Assembly (NCBI GenBank): GCA_035279525.1
Contig: DATEHQ010000158.1
Coordinates: 1-13,489, forward strand
Reading direction: 5' to 3'
DNA from: DATEHQ01 sp035279525
GTDB lineage: Bacteria; Chloroflexota; Dormibacteria; Dormibacterales; Dormibacteraceae
DNA: 13,489 bases
A program made the translations under genes and the position numbers. Under the pieces are notes generated by a model. The model was given only the letters and a program-made list of their open reading frames with translations, made no database searches and was not told the origin of the DNA. Positions 6,233 through 12,869 of this stretch are shown one piece after another. The first letter of the stretch is position 1. Each line of letters starts with the position of its first letter.

Positions 6233-7211
6233 GCTGCTCGCGTTCGTGCTGTTGCTTGGCGTGACCGCCTACAGCACGGCCGGCGGCGTCGATTTCGGGG
6301 CGGGGATCTGGGACCTGGTCGCCGGCACCAGCCCGCGCGGCCGCGAGGCACGCGCGCTCATCGACCACGCGATGGCGCCGGTGTGGGAGGTCAACAACGT
6401 CTGGCTCGTCCTCTCGATCGTCGTGTGCTGGACCGCCTTTCCCCCACTCTTCCAGGGCGCGTTCGCGGACCTCTATCCGCTGTTCACGCTGGCTTTGATC
6501 GGGCTCGTTCTGCGCGGCGCTTTCTTTGCGTTTCGCCACGTGGCCGATCAGCCGCGCGCGCATCGCTTCGCCGACCTGGTTTTCGGCGCGTCGTCAGTCC
6601 TGACTCCATTTTTCTTCGCCGCGGCGCTGGGTGCGATCGCGTCCGGAAAGGTAGGCCGCGGAGTGCTCGAGGCGTGCGTCAACCCGATGGCGCTCGCCTT
6701 CGGAATCGTCTCGGTGGCGGCGACGGCCTTCAGCGGCGCGGCGTTCCTGGTCGGAGACGCCAGGCGGTACGGCGCCGCATCGATGGTCGCGTACTTTCAG
6801 CGGCGCGTGATCGCCTCGGGCTTCGTCCTCACAGGGGTCGGCACCGTCGCCCTGGTGGTCATCGCGTTTGAGGCGCCCTCGCTCGTGCATTCCATGCTTG
6901 TCGGCGCCGGCCTTCCGTTTGCTCTTGCAACGGTCGTCCTGACGCCGGTGGTCATGGGCCTGGCATGGCGCGGCATATTCCGCTGGTACCGCGTCCTGAC
7001 CGTCGCCGCGGTCGGATCGCTGGTTTTCGCGTGGGCGTTTGCCCAGTCGCCCTACCTCCTGCCCGGCCGCCTCACGATCGAGCAGGCAGTGGCCCCGCCT
7101 GGCACCCGCGGCCTGCTCCTTGCCGTCACCATCCTCGTCGTCGTCCTGGTCGTGCCTTCGATGGCGCTCCTCTACTACCTGGATCAGCGGAACACGCTCG
7201 AATCGCCCTAG
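6225..7211 (+). CDS. cydB: Cytochrome bd quinol oxidase subunit II
   Basis: Subunit II of the bd oxidase, a membrane protein of about eight to nine helices that pairs with CydA. With the GTG start at 6225 it is 328 residues and begins MPELLAFVLL, as usual for the family. A longer in-frame reading from an ATG at 6171 would overlap cydA by over 60 nt with a non-conserved hydrophilic leader, and is rejected. Hallmarks are GGVDFGAGIWDL (20-31), WEVNNVWLV (54-62) and LRGAFFAFRH (96-105). The start lies 8 nt inside cydA, so the two are coupled. No cydX-like small gene and no cydDC assembly-transporter genes follow. The ABC pair upstream is of the drug-exporter type and is separated from cydAB by an opposing gene, so it is unlikely to be CydDC. 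Confidence 0.95.
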   Translation: MPELLAFVLLLGVTAYSTAGGVDFGAGIWDLVAGTSPRGREARALIDHAMAPVWEVNNVWLVLSIVVCWTAFPPLFQGAFADLYPLFTLALIGLVLRGAFFAFRHVADQPRAHRFADLVFGASSVLTPFFFAAALGAIASGKVGRGVLEACVNPMALAFGIVSVAATAFSGAAFLVGDARRYGAASMVAYFQRRVIASGFVLTGVGTVALVVIAFEAPSLVHSMLVGAGLPFALATVVLTPVVMGLAWRGIFRWYRVLTVAAVGSLVFAWAFAQSPYLLPGRLTIEQAVAPPGTRGLLLAVTILVVVLVVPSMALLYYLDQRNTLESP

Positions 7212-7231
7212 GGCTGATCGTCAGCGCGAGG

Positions 7232-7258
7232 TTGAATACTGGATCCCTGGGGCATAAT
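7232..7258 (+). promoter_or_regulatory. Candidate promoter of the marR-oxidoreductase-MFS operon
   Basis: TTGAAT (7232-7237) and CATAAT (7253-7258), spacer 15 bp (a little short), ending 9 nt before the ATG at 7268. The -10 sits inside a small inverted repeat (GGGC at 7250-7253, GCCC at 7260-7263), and an inverted repeat GCTGA-TCG-TCAGC lies just upstream at 7213-7225. Either could be the regulator's operator; both are short enough to be chance. Confidence 0.4.
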
Positions 7259-7267
7259 GGCCCTGCG

Positions 7268-7720
7268 ATGCCAATTCCCACCTCCGTCGCAGACCGGCCG
7301 GGAGCCTTGATCGTCATCGCCGCGCGCACCGGCCAGGAGCTCGCCCGGCGCCGCCTTGCCCCGCTTGGCCTCACGGTGCAGATGTGCGGGGTCCTCAACT
7401 TCCTCGCCGCCAGCCCCACCTCCCAGCACGATCTGGGGCACCAGCTCGCGATCGACCGCACCACGGTCGTCGAGCTAATAGATCGGCTCGAGAAGATGGG
7501 GGTCGTAGCACGGCACCGCAATCCGACCGACCGCCGCTCGTACACCCTCGTCCTGACCCCCAAGGGGCGGACGTTCCAGAAGCGAGCCGCCAGGGCCTTC
7601 GACGCCGCCGCCGAAGAGTTCTTCGGGCCGCTCAAGCCGGCCGAGAAGGCTGCGATGGCCGACATGCTCCGTCGCATGATAACCTCGGCGGATCGTCAGC
7701 TTAAGGAATTATCCGCCTAA
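7268..7720 (+). CDS. MarR-family transcriptional regulator
   Basis: A second MarR-type winged-helix repressor, 150 residues, normal for the family. Dimerisation helices flank a DNA-binding core: recognition-helix region about 62-77 (IDRTTVVELIDRLEKM) and wing about 81-97, with the hallmark NPTDRRSYTLVLT. It differs from the MarR protein at the left end outside these core motifs. The ATG at 7268 is chosen because the frame's upstream extension overlaps cydB and has no domain, and because a CATAAT hexamer ends 9 nt before it. It is the first gene of an apparent operon with a deazaflavin-dependent oxidoreductase (37-nt gap) and an MFS exporter, so it most likely autoregulates and controls both in response to a toxic compound. 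The ligand is unknown. Confidence 0.93.
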   Translation: MPIPTSVADRPGALIVIAARTGQELARRRLAPLGLTVQMCGVLNFLAASPTSQHDLGHQLAIDRTTVVELIDRLEKMGVVARHRNPTDRRSYTLVLTPKGRTFQKRAARAFDAAAEEFFGPLKPAEKAAMADMLRRMITSADRQLKELSA

Positions 7721-7757
7721 GGGAATAACCCGAGACCGGCCCGGCTTCTGGTCGGTC

Positions 7758-8213
7758 ATGAGAACCCTGCGCCTCGGCCCGACCGCCCGCCGACTCGTTC
7801 GTCTCGCCGCCCGCCTGATCAACCCGTTGACGCTCCTGGTGGCGGGCCGGCGCTGGATGCCGATCGTCGGTGTCCTCATCCACACCGGACGCAGAACCGG
7901 TCGGGCGTTTTCCACCCCACTCGGGATGCGACACCACGGCGACTCGTTCGTCATGCCGCTCACCTTCAGCGAGAGCGCCGCCTGGTATCGCAACGTCCGC
8001 GCCGCCGGCTCGGCGGTCGTGCGGTACATGGGCCACGAGTACACGCTCGTCGAACCCGAAGTAATCGACTACGCCGAGGCCGCACCTGCCTTCCCCCGCT
8101 ACGAGCTGCTGCAGTTCCGGCTCGTCGGGATCAACGAATACCTGCGCATGCGGCAGGCGCCGTCCGGCTCGCCCCCGTCCACCACGCGCGCGCCGCACAC
8201 GGCTCGCGCCTGA
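7758..8213 (+). CDS. Deazaflavin (F420)-dependent nitroreductase-family protein
   Basis: A 151-residue protein of the Ddn/FDOR split-barrel family, members of which use reduced coenzyme F420 to reduce nitro compounds, quinones, coumarins and other substrates. The cofactor-binding hallmark is HTGRRTGRAFSTPLG (residues 42-56), followed by the strand around GDSFVMPLTFSE and the helix WYRNVRAAGSAVVRY (76-90). The N-terminal 35 residues form an amphipathic, Arg-rich segment, as in membrane-associated members. The last 18 residues are low-complexity Ser/Pro/Ala. It lies between a MarR regulator and an MFS exporter in the same direction, which suggests reductive detoxification coupled to export. The ATG at 7758 lacks a clear ribosome site. 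F420 use is inferred from the family; some relatives bind other flavins, haem or fatty acids. Confidence 0.88.
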   Translation: MRTLRLGPTARRLVRLAARLINPLTLLVAGRRWMPIVGVLIHTGRRTGRAFSTPLGMRHHGDSFVMPLTFSESAAWYRNVRAAGSAVVRYMGHEYTLVEPEVIDYAEAAPAFPRYELLQFRLVGINEYLRMRQAPSGSPPSTTRAPHTARA

Positions 8214-8220
8214 AATCGAG

Positions 8221-8226
8221 AAGGAA
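8221..8226 (+). promoter_or_regulatory. Ribosome binding site of the MFS gene
   Basis: AAGGAA, 8 nt before the ATG at 8235. This is one of the few clear Shine-Dalgarno sequences in the window. It belongs to an operon-internal gene, as expected where leaders exist only inside polycistronic messages. Confidence 0.5.
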
Positions 8227-8234
8227 TCACTGAG

Positions 8235-9677
8235 ATGGCAAATTCTCGCAACCTCACCCTCGCGCTGCTGGTGATCGCGTTCGCCCAGCTCATGGTCGTG
8301 CTGGACACCACGATCGTCAACGTCGCTCTGCCGTCGATCCAGCGCGCCCTCGGCTTCGACGCTACCGGCCTCGAATGGGTGGTCAACGGATACGCCCTCG
8401 CGTTCGGTGGTCTCCTATTGCTCGGCGGCCGCGCCGGAGATCTGTTCGGCCGGCGGCGCATGTTCATCGCCGGCGTGCTCGTGTTCGCTTTCGGCTCATT
8501 CGCGGGTGGGCTCGCCACGTCTTCGACCTGGCTCATCGTCTGGCGCATCGTCCAGGGCGCAGGCGGCGCGATCGTCGCCCCGACCGCGCTGTCCCTGATC
8601 GCCGACACGTTCGAGGAAGGCGCCGCGCGGAACCGCGCCCTGGGCATCTACGCCGGAGCAGCCGGCGGCGGCGGCGCAGTCGGGCTGATCCTCGGCGGCC
8701 TGATCGTCAACTACCTCTCGTGGCGCTGGGTGCTGTTCGTCAACGTGCCGATCGCCATCGTGTTGGCGGCCGCCGCGCCTCGCGTCCTGGCGGCATCGAA
8801 AGCGCGACCGGGCAAGCTTGACCTGCCGGGCGCGCTGACCGTCACCGGCGGAATGACGCTCCTCGTCTACGGCCTCTCGCGCGTCGCCACCCACAGCTGG
8901 ACCGAGAACGTGACCGCGGCCACCCTCGGTTTCGGCCTCGCTCTGCTTGTCCTCTTCCTGATCATCGAGCTGCGCGCCGTGCAGCCGTTGATGCCGCTCT
9001 CGCTCTTCGCCAACCGCAACCGGTCCGGCGCGTACGCGCTGAGGATGCTGGCCGGCGCGACGACTCTCTCGGTGCTTTTCTTCCTGACCCAGGTCGTGCA
9101 GAACGTCCTCGGCTACTCGCCGCTGAAGGCCGGGTTCGCCTTCCTTCCGCTGGGCGTCGGGGTCGTCGTCACCGCGCAGATCACCTCTCGCCTGGTCGGT
9201 CGCATCGGACCACGGCTTCCCATCGCGGCCGGCGCTCTCATCGTTGCCGGCGGACTCGCCTGGCTATCCCGGATCGGCGTTCACGCCGGCTACGCGACCG
9301 ACATCCTTCCCGCGCTGGTCGCGCTGTCCGTCGGCCTCGGCTTGATCTTCTTCCCAACGACTGTCGTCGCGGTGGCGGGCGCCGACCGGCGCGAATCTGG
9401 GCTCGCCTCGGCGGTGCTCAACGTCAGCCAGCAGCTCGGTGGCTCGATCGGGCTTGCCGTGCTCGGCACGATCGCGGCCAACGTGACCAAAAGCGACCTG
9501 GCGGGTGTACGACCGACGCAAGCGGCCGTCGCTCAGGCGATGACTTCGGGATTCACCTCGGCCTTCGAGATCGGCGTCGTCCTGGCCCTGGCCGGCTTCG
9601 TGCTCGCGATGATCGTCATCGGCGGTCGCATGCGCAAGCCGTCTGTGCGACAGGATGTGCTGACAGAGGCCGCCTAA
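8235..9677 (+). CDS. MFS drug:proton antiporter, DHA2 (14-helix) type
   Basis: A proton-driven efflux pump of the EmrB/QacA-like DHA2 family, 480 residues, with hydrophobic segments fitting 14 helices. Motifs are LDTTIVNVALP (23-33, with the membrane Asp24 typical of this family), motif A GGRAGDLFGRRR (64-75), the RIVQGAGG segment (104-111) with Arg104, an antiporter motif C-like glycine-rich stretch GGGGAVGLILGG (144-155), and SWRWVLFVNVPI (162-173). It starts 21 nt after the oxidoreductase gene with a clear ribosome site, and closes the marR-oxidoreductase-MFS operon. The C-terminus is short and hydrophilic. Substrate unknown. It may export the compound sensed by the MarR protein, or the product of the oxidoreductase. 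The gene converges on the next one with a 27-nt gap. Confidence 0.95.
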   Translation: MANSRNLTLALLVIAFAQLMVVLDTTIVNVALPSIQRALGFDATGLEWVVNGYALAFGGLLLLGGRAGDLFGRRRMFIAGVLVFAFGSFAGGLATSSTWLIVWRIVQGAGGAIVAPTALSLIADTFEEGAARNRALGIYAGAAGGGGAVGLILGGLIVNYLSWRWVLFVNVPIAIVLAAAAPRVLAASKARPGKLDLPGALTVTGGMTLLVYGLSRVATHSWTENVTAATLGFGLALLVLFLIIELRAVQPLMPLSLFANRNRSGAYALRMLAGATTLSVLFFLTQVVQNVLGYSPLKAGFAFLPLGVGVVVTAQITSRLVGRIGPRLPIAAGALIVAGGLAWLSRIGVHAGYATDILPALVALSVGLGLIFFPTTVVAVAGADRRESGLASAVLNVSQQLGGSIGLAVLGTIAANVTKSDLAGVRPTQAAVAQAMTSGFTSAFEIGVVLALAGFVLAMIVIGGRMRKPSVRQDVLTEAA

Positions 9678-9704
9678 GCACCAGGCCGCGCTACGGGGTC
9701 GGGG

Positions 9705-10367
9705 TTACGCGGCGGGCGCGGCGGGAGGAGGTGCCGCCGCCGCCTGCTGCCTTTCGAACCAGGCGGCCGCGCCGGCGTTGATGGTGTTCTCGTACGGGAT
9801 CGTGAAGATGAAGCCGATGCAGCACACGAATCCGAGGCCGCCGATGATGCTCGCGACGAAGATGATCAGCCCGGCGACGACGCTGTTGGTCACGTTCGCC
9901 GTCGCCAGCTTCCACACAGCCTGGACGTCAAAGCCACCCTCGAAGCCGCGGTGGTACGTGTGGACCATGAGCGACGGGATCAGAAAGCGGAAGAAGAGGC
10001 TGCCCAGGAAGGCCAGCAGGCCGCCGATCGAGAAGAAGCCCGACCCCACGGCTGTGGCTGCGTTGTTGCCGCCGCCCGCGCCCGTGGTCGCGCCGCCGAT
10101 CCCGTAGAGAATGCCCGCCGGAATGCTCAGCGCGACCCCGTAGACCAGGAACACGACGAAGATCGGGAGGCCACGCTCGAGGTGGAAGCCCGCCGGCGGG
10201 AGCTCGTTCCTGCCGTTGCGCGCGTTCTCGAACGCCAGCATCAGCCAGCCGGTCATCGCGATCCAGCCGACGATCGGGATGATCGCGATCAGGCCCTGGA
10301 CGATCATCTTGCCCGGCCACTGAGGATCGCGAAACGCCCATCCGAACGAGTCGCCGACGCTGTTCAT
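9705..10367 (-). CDS. DUF4013 membrane protein
   Basis: A 220-residue polytopic protein matching the DUF4013 pattern: an N-terminal soluble segment with FRDPQWPGK (12-20), then four hydrophobic regions at about 22-46, 68-92, 110-134 and 163-194, and a PYENTINAGAAAWF stretch (191-204) near the end. A Gly/Ala/Asn-rich loop lies at 91-108, and the tail is Ala/Pro-rich. Function unknown for the family. The ATG at 10367 is chosen because the family begins with the FxWAFRDPxW region; the frame is open upstream to 10820, but that part is antisense to the amidohydrolase gene and is Arg-rich noise. On the minus strand TACACT (plus 10377-10382) ends 9 nt before the ATG, again consistent with a leaderless start. 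Confidence 0.88.
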   Translation of the reverse strand: MNSVGDSFGWAFRDPQWPGKMIVQGLIAIIPIVGWIAMTGWLMLAFENARNGRNELPPAGFHLERGLPIFVVFLVYGVALSIPAGILYGIGGATTGAGGGNNAATAVGSGFFSIGGLLAFLGSLFFRFLIPSLMVHTYHRGFEGGFDVQAVWKLATANVTNSVVAGLIIFVASIIGGLGFVCCIGFIFTIPYENTINAGAAAWFERQQAAAAPPPAAPAA

Positions 10368-10376
10368 CCGCGCGCC

Positions 10377-10382
10377 AGTGTA
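10377..10382 (-). promoter_or_regulatory. Candidate -10 box of the DUF4013 gene
   Basis: TACACT on the minus strand, ending 9 nt before the ATG at 10367. No good -35 is visible 16-18 bp upstream. It fits the TANNNT-to-start spacing recurring in this window. Confidence 0.4.
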
Positions 10383-10422
10383 GCCTCGTCCGGCGTACTC
10401 GGCCAGCCGGACTTTTCGGCCG

Positions 10423-10443
10423 GAATATTCTGCCGGTCGGCAG
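10423..10443. promoter_or_regulatory. Adjacent palindromes between divergent genes
   Basis: GAATATTC (10423-10430, perfect 8-bp palindrome) overlaps by one base the inverted repeat CTGCCG-GT-CGGCAG (10430-10443). They lie in the 125-bp divergent region between the DUF4013 and amidohydrolase genes, an obvious place for an operator. No regulator is encoded next to them; the arms are short, so this is tentative. Confidence 0.3.
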
Positions 10444-10492
10444 CTGGACGGCGTGCACGCGACTCTGCAATCCCTCCTGTCACGCTTCACCG

Positions 10493-11458
10493 ATGCGCAG
10501 AATCGACGCGTTCGCTCACATCCTGCCGCCCCGGTATCTGGAGCGTCTTGAGAAGCATCTCGAGACCGCGATCTCTGCCGACCAGCTGAGGTACTACCGG
10601 GAAGGCGTCTTTCACTTCGACCCGTCGATCTCGGACCTCGAAGCCCGATGGCGCACCATCGATCGATTCGGCGACTACACCCAGATCCTCGTGCTCGCGG
10701 TGCCCCCGCTCGAGGAGGTCGGCCCGCCCGACGTCGCGGTCGAGCTTGCGCGCATGGCCAACGACGAGATGGCCTGGCTCGTGGCGAAACATCACGACAG
10801 GTTCGCCGGCTTTGTCGCATCCCTTCCCCTCAACGACGTCGAGGCCTCGCTGACCGAGATGGAGCGCGCGCGCCGGGACCTCGGGGCGCTCGGCGTGCAG
10901 TTGTTCACCAATGTCAACGGCGTCGCGCTGGACGACTCGCGGTTCGAGCCGCTGCTGGCGGGGATCGAACAGCTTGGCATCGCGATGTGGCTGCACCCGA
11001 TCCGGCCGTTCAGTCCCGAATACGGGCTTTGGTGGTCGCTTGGCTGGCCTTACGAGACGGCGGCCGCGCTGTCGCGCCTGGCCTACTCGGGAGCCATGGA
11101 GCGCCACCCGGAGCTCAAGGTGATCGCGCACCACGGCGCGGGCATGGTCCCCCACTTCGCGGCGCGCCTCGGGATGGGGCCTGGATACCGCCAGGTCAAG
11201 GACACGCTGCCTCGACCGCCGGGAGACTACTTCAAGCGGTTCTACGCCGACACCGCGCTGTTCGGCGCCCCCCACGCCGTGCGCTGCGTGCTCGATTTCT
11301 TCGGCCCGTCCCACGTCCTTTTCGGCACCGACACACCGCTCGGCCCGCCCAACACGATCGAGGCGGCAATCGAAGACGTGAACGCGGCGGGCCTCAACGC
11401 CGGTGAATTCGAGGCGGTTTGCTCGGGCAACGCCCTCCGGCTGCTGGGCCTAAGCTGA
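10493..11458 (+). CDS. Amidohydrolase-2 family protein (ACMSD-like)
   Basis: A 321-residue TIM-barrel metal-dependent hydrolase or decarboxylase of the amidohydrolase-2 family, which includes 2-amino-3-carboxymuconate-6-semialdehyde decarboxylase and gamma-resorcylate decarboxylase. Likely metal and active-site residues are Asp5 and His9 of the first strand (IDAFAHILPP), His168 (MWLHPIRP), His213/His214 (VIAHHGAGMVPHF) and Asp280 (LFGTDTPLG). In ACMSD the first-strand motif is HxH; here the first position is Phe7, so that metal ligand is missing. Length and start (MRRIDAFAHI) are typical. No clear ribosome site or promoter is seen; a CACGCT ends 6 nt upstream. The small DUF5668 gene starts 5 nt after its stop. 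Decarboxylation of an aromatic or muconate-type acid is plausible but the substrate is not deducible. Confidence 0.88.
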   Translation: MRRIDAFAHILPPRYLERLEKHLETAISADQLRYYREGVFHFDPSISDLEARWRTIDRFGDYTQILVLAVPPLEEVGPPDVAVELARMANDEMAWLVAKHHDRFAGFVASLPLNDVEASLTEMERARRDLGALGVQLFTNVNGVALDDSRFEPLLAGIEQLGIAMWLHPIRPFSPEYGLWWSLGWPYETAAALSRLAYSGAMERHPELKVIAHHGAGMVPHFAARLGMGPGYRQVKDTLPRPPGDYFKRFYADTALFGAPHAVRCVLDFFGPSHVLFGTDTPLGPPNTIEAAIEDVNAAGLNAGEFEAVCSGNALRLLGLS

Positions 11459-11463
11459 CTCCG

Positions 11464-11739
11464 ATGGCACAAGAACCCCAGGCTTCGACTCCACCGCCGC
11501 CTCCCTCTTCCCCTCAGCCGGCACCCGGCAATCGAATGTATGGCCGCGATTACTGGGGCGGGGGCCGGTGGTTCGGTCGGGGAATGTTCTGGCCGGCGCT
11601 ACTGATCGTGCTCGGCGTCTACCTGCTTCTGAGCAACCTCGGCCTTCTCGAGTGGCTGCGCGGAGACATCGTCTGGCCCGTGCTCCTGATCCTGTTCGGC
11701 GTCGCGCTCATCGTCGGGCGCGGCCGCTGGTGGCGCTGA
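11464..11739 (+). CDS. Small two-helix DUF5668/LiaF-type membrane protein
   Basis: A 91-residue protein with a Pro/Ser-rich cytoplasmic-type N-terminus (about 1-22), an aromatic/Gly stretch (YGRDYWGGGRWFGRG, 26-40), then two hydrophobic segments at about 42-60 and 66-84. Each carries the repeat WPxLLIxxGxxL (43-54 and 71-82), the hallmark of the LiaI/LiaF-like transmembrane domain (DUF5668). Such domains are found in cell-envelope stress proteins and as stand-alone small proteins of unknown role. The ATG at 11464 is only 5 nt after the amidohydrolase stop, so co-transcription is likely. A TAAGCT that spans the upstream stop ends 7 nt before the ATG and could also serve as its own -10. Confidence 0.8.
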   Translation: MAQEPQASTPPPPPSSPQPAPGNRMYGRDYWGGGRWFGRGMFWPALLIVLGVYLLLSNLGLLEWLRGDIVWPVLLILFGVALIVGRGRWWR

Positions 11740-11783
11740 GACTCTTACCCGTCTCTTAGCTCGGCGGCCCAGGCTGAGCGGCG

Positions 11784-12869
11784 ATGTATGACCTCGCCCC
11801 CACCCATCTCCTCGGTCTGATCGGCGGACTGGTCGCAATTCCGATCGCGATCGTCGCGGTTCGGAAGAGTCCCTGGCACCGCACCGCGCCGGCGACGGTG
11901 CAGATCGCCGCGGTCCTGATGGCGGTCAGCGGCGCCGTGCACCTGGCGCTGATCCCCCACCACCTGCAGACGAGCCCGTTCACATCGGTCCTGTTTCTCG
12001 CCAACGGCCTCGCCTTCATCGCCCTCGCCGCGTTCGTGCGTTGGCGCTGGTGGCGCTTCGAATCAGCACTCCTGATAGTGCTGACCCTCATCGGCTACGC
12101 CGTCTACATCGGCGCGCGACTCGAGATCCCCGATCAGGTCGGCATCGCCACCAAGCTGGTCGAGCTGGCAGCGCTGGGGATGGTCCTCGTCCCTGTTCGC
12201 GCCGATGGCGTGCGCCGGCATCGAACCTTTCGCTGGTCGTTGCTGGGCGCGGGTCTGCCGATTCTGCTGGTCCTCGTGACGTCGGTCGCCTGGATCACCG
12301 ACCTGGCCCATCCCAACGCCACGCACTCGCACGCCGGCGCTCTGCTGCAGAGGACGAATCTCGTCCCGACCGCGGAGCAGCAGGCAGCGGCCACCGAGCT
12401 CTATGACCAAACCGCGGCCGCGATCGAGCCGTATAAGGATTCACACAACGCGTGGCTTGCCGGCTACCGACCCAACGGCTCGACCACCATGCCTTCGACG
12501 CACTGGATCAACGACGCCTACGTCAAGGCCGGCTACGTGATGGACCCACAGCACCCGCAGGGCCTGGTGTACGCCAACTCCCATCATGGCCCGGTGCTCC
12601 TTGGCGCGATGTTCGAGATGAAGAACATCGGCGTGTTCGGTCCCGATCCCGGCGGACCGCTGACCGCGTGGCACCAACATCAGAACATCTGCTTCACGCC
12701 GTTCGGCCTGGAGTTCAGCCTGATGACGCCGTTCTCCACGTGCCCCCTCGGAGCCATCGACTTCAGCGCGCCCGCAATGCTGCACGTGTGGATCGTGCCG
12801 AATCCGCAAGGGGGTCCGTTCGCGGTCGACATCGACCCGAAGGTGGTCGCCGCGCTGGATCGGACCTAG
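11784..12869 (+). CDS. Six-helix membrane protein with His-rich C-terminal domain
   Basis: I do not recognise a named family. The N-terminal half holds six hydrophobic segments, about 6-26, 37-57, 66-86, 93-111, 119-137 and 151-171. The second contains a His-rich end (VHLALIPHH, 52-60). The C-terminal half (172-361) is soluble and rich in His, Trp and Pro, with HPNATHSH (176-183), STTMPSTHWIND (233-244), PQHPQG, ANSHHGP (264-270), WHQHQNICF (296-304), FSTCPLG (317-323) and MLHVWIVPNP (332-341). The His and Cys clusters suggest metal or haem binding, which is inference only. With six helices and a short N-terminus, both ends lie on the same side of the membrane. The ATG at 11784 has only a weak upstream AGG. 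It converges on the Fur-type gene, sharing the four bases CTAG of both stop codons. Confidence 0.82.
   Translation: MYDLAPTHLLGLIGGLVAIPIAIVAVRKSPWHRTAPATVQIAAVLMAVSGAVHLALIPHHLQTSPFTSVLFLANGLAFIALAAFVRWRWWRFESALLIVLTLIGYAVYIGARLEIPDQVGIATKLVELAALGMVLVPVRADGVRRHRTFRWSLLGAGLPILLVLVTSVAWITDLAHPNATHSHAGALLQRTNLVPTAEQQAAATELYDQTAAAIEPYKDSHNAWLAGYRPNGSTTMPSTHWINDAYVKAGYVMDPQHPQGLVYANSHHGPVLLGAMFEMKNIGVFGPDPGGPLTAWHQHQNICFTPFGLEFSLMTPFSTCPLGAIDFSAPAMLHVWIVPNPQGGPFAVDIDPKVVAALDRT

Noticed and set aside
3922..6264. Very long plus-strand open frame (780 codons) across the exporter, zinc-finger and cydA genes.
   Set aside because: Arg/Ala/Gly/Pro-rich translation with no domain, out of frame with three well-supported genes; a GC-rich shadow.
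6965..7267. Upstream extension of the second marR frame.
   Set aside because: Overlaps cydB out of frame and encodes no domain; the ATG at 7268 gives normal family length.
9685..9713. Inverted repeat GCCGCG...CGCGGC between the convergent MFS and DUF4013 genes, considered as a bidirectional terminator.
   Set aside because: Six-bp arms of pure GC with a 17-nt loop and no T-run; such repeats are common by chance at this GC content.
10368..10820. N-terminal extension of the DUF4013 frame.
   Set aside because: Antisense to the amidohydrolase, Arg/Ser-rich, and family homology starts at the ATG at 10367.
11738..11755. GAGAC...GTCTC hairpin after the DUF5668 gene, considered as a terminator.
   Set aside because: Only five base pairs and followed by TT, not a T-run.
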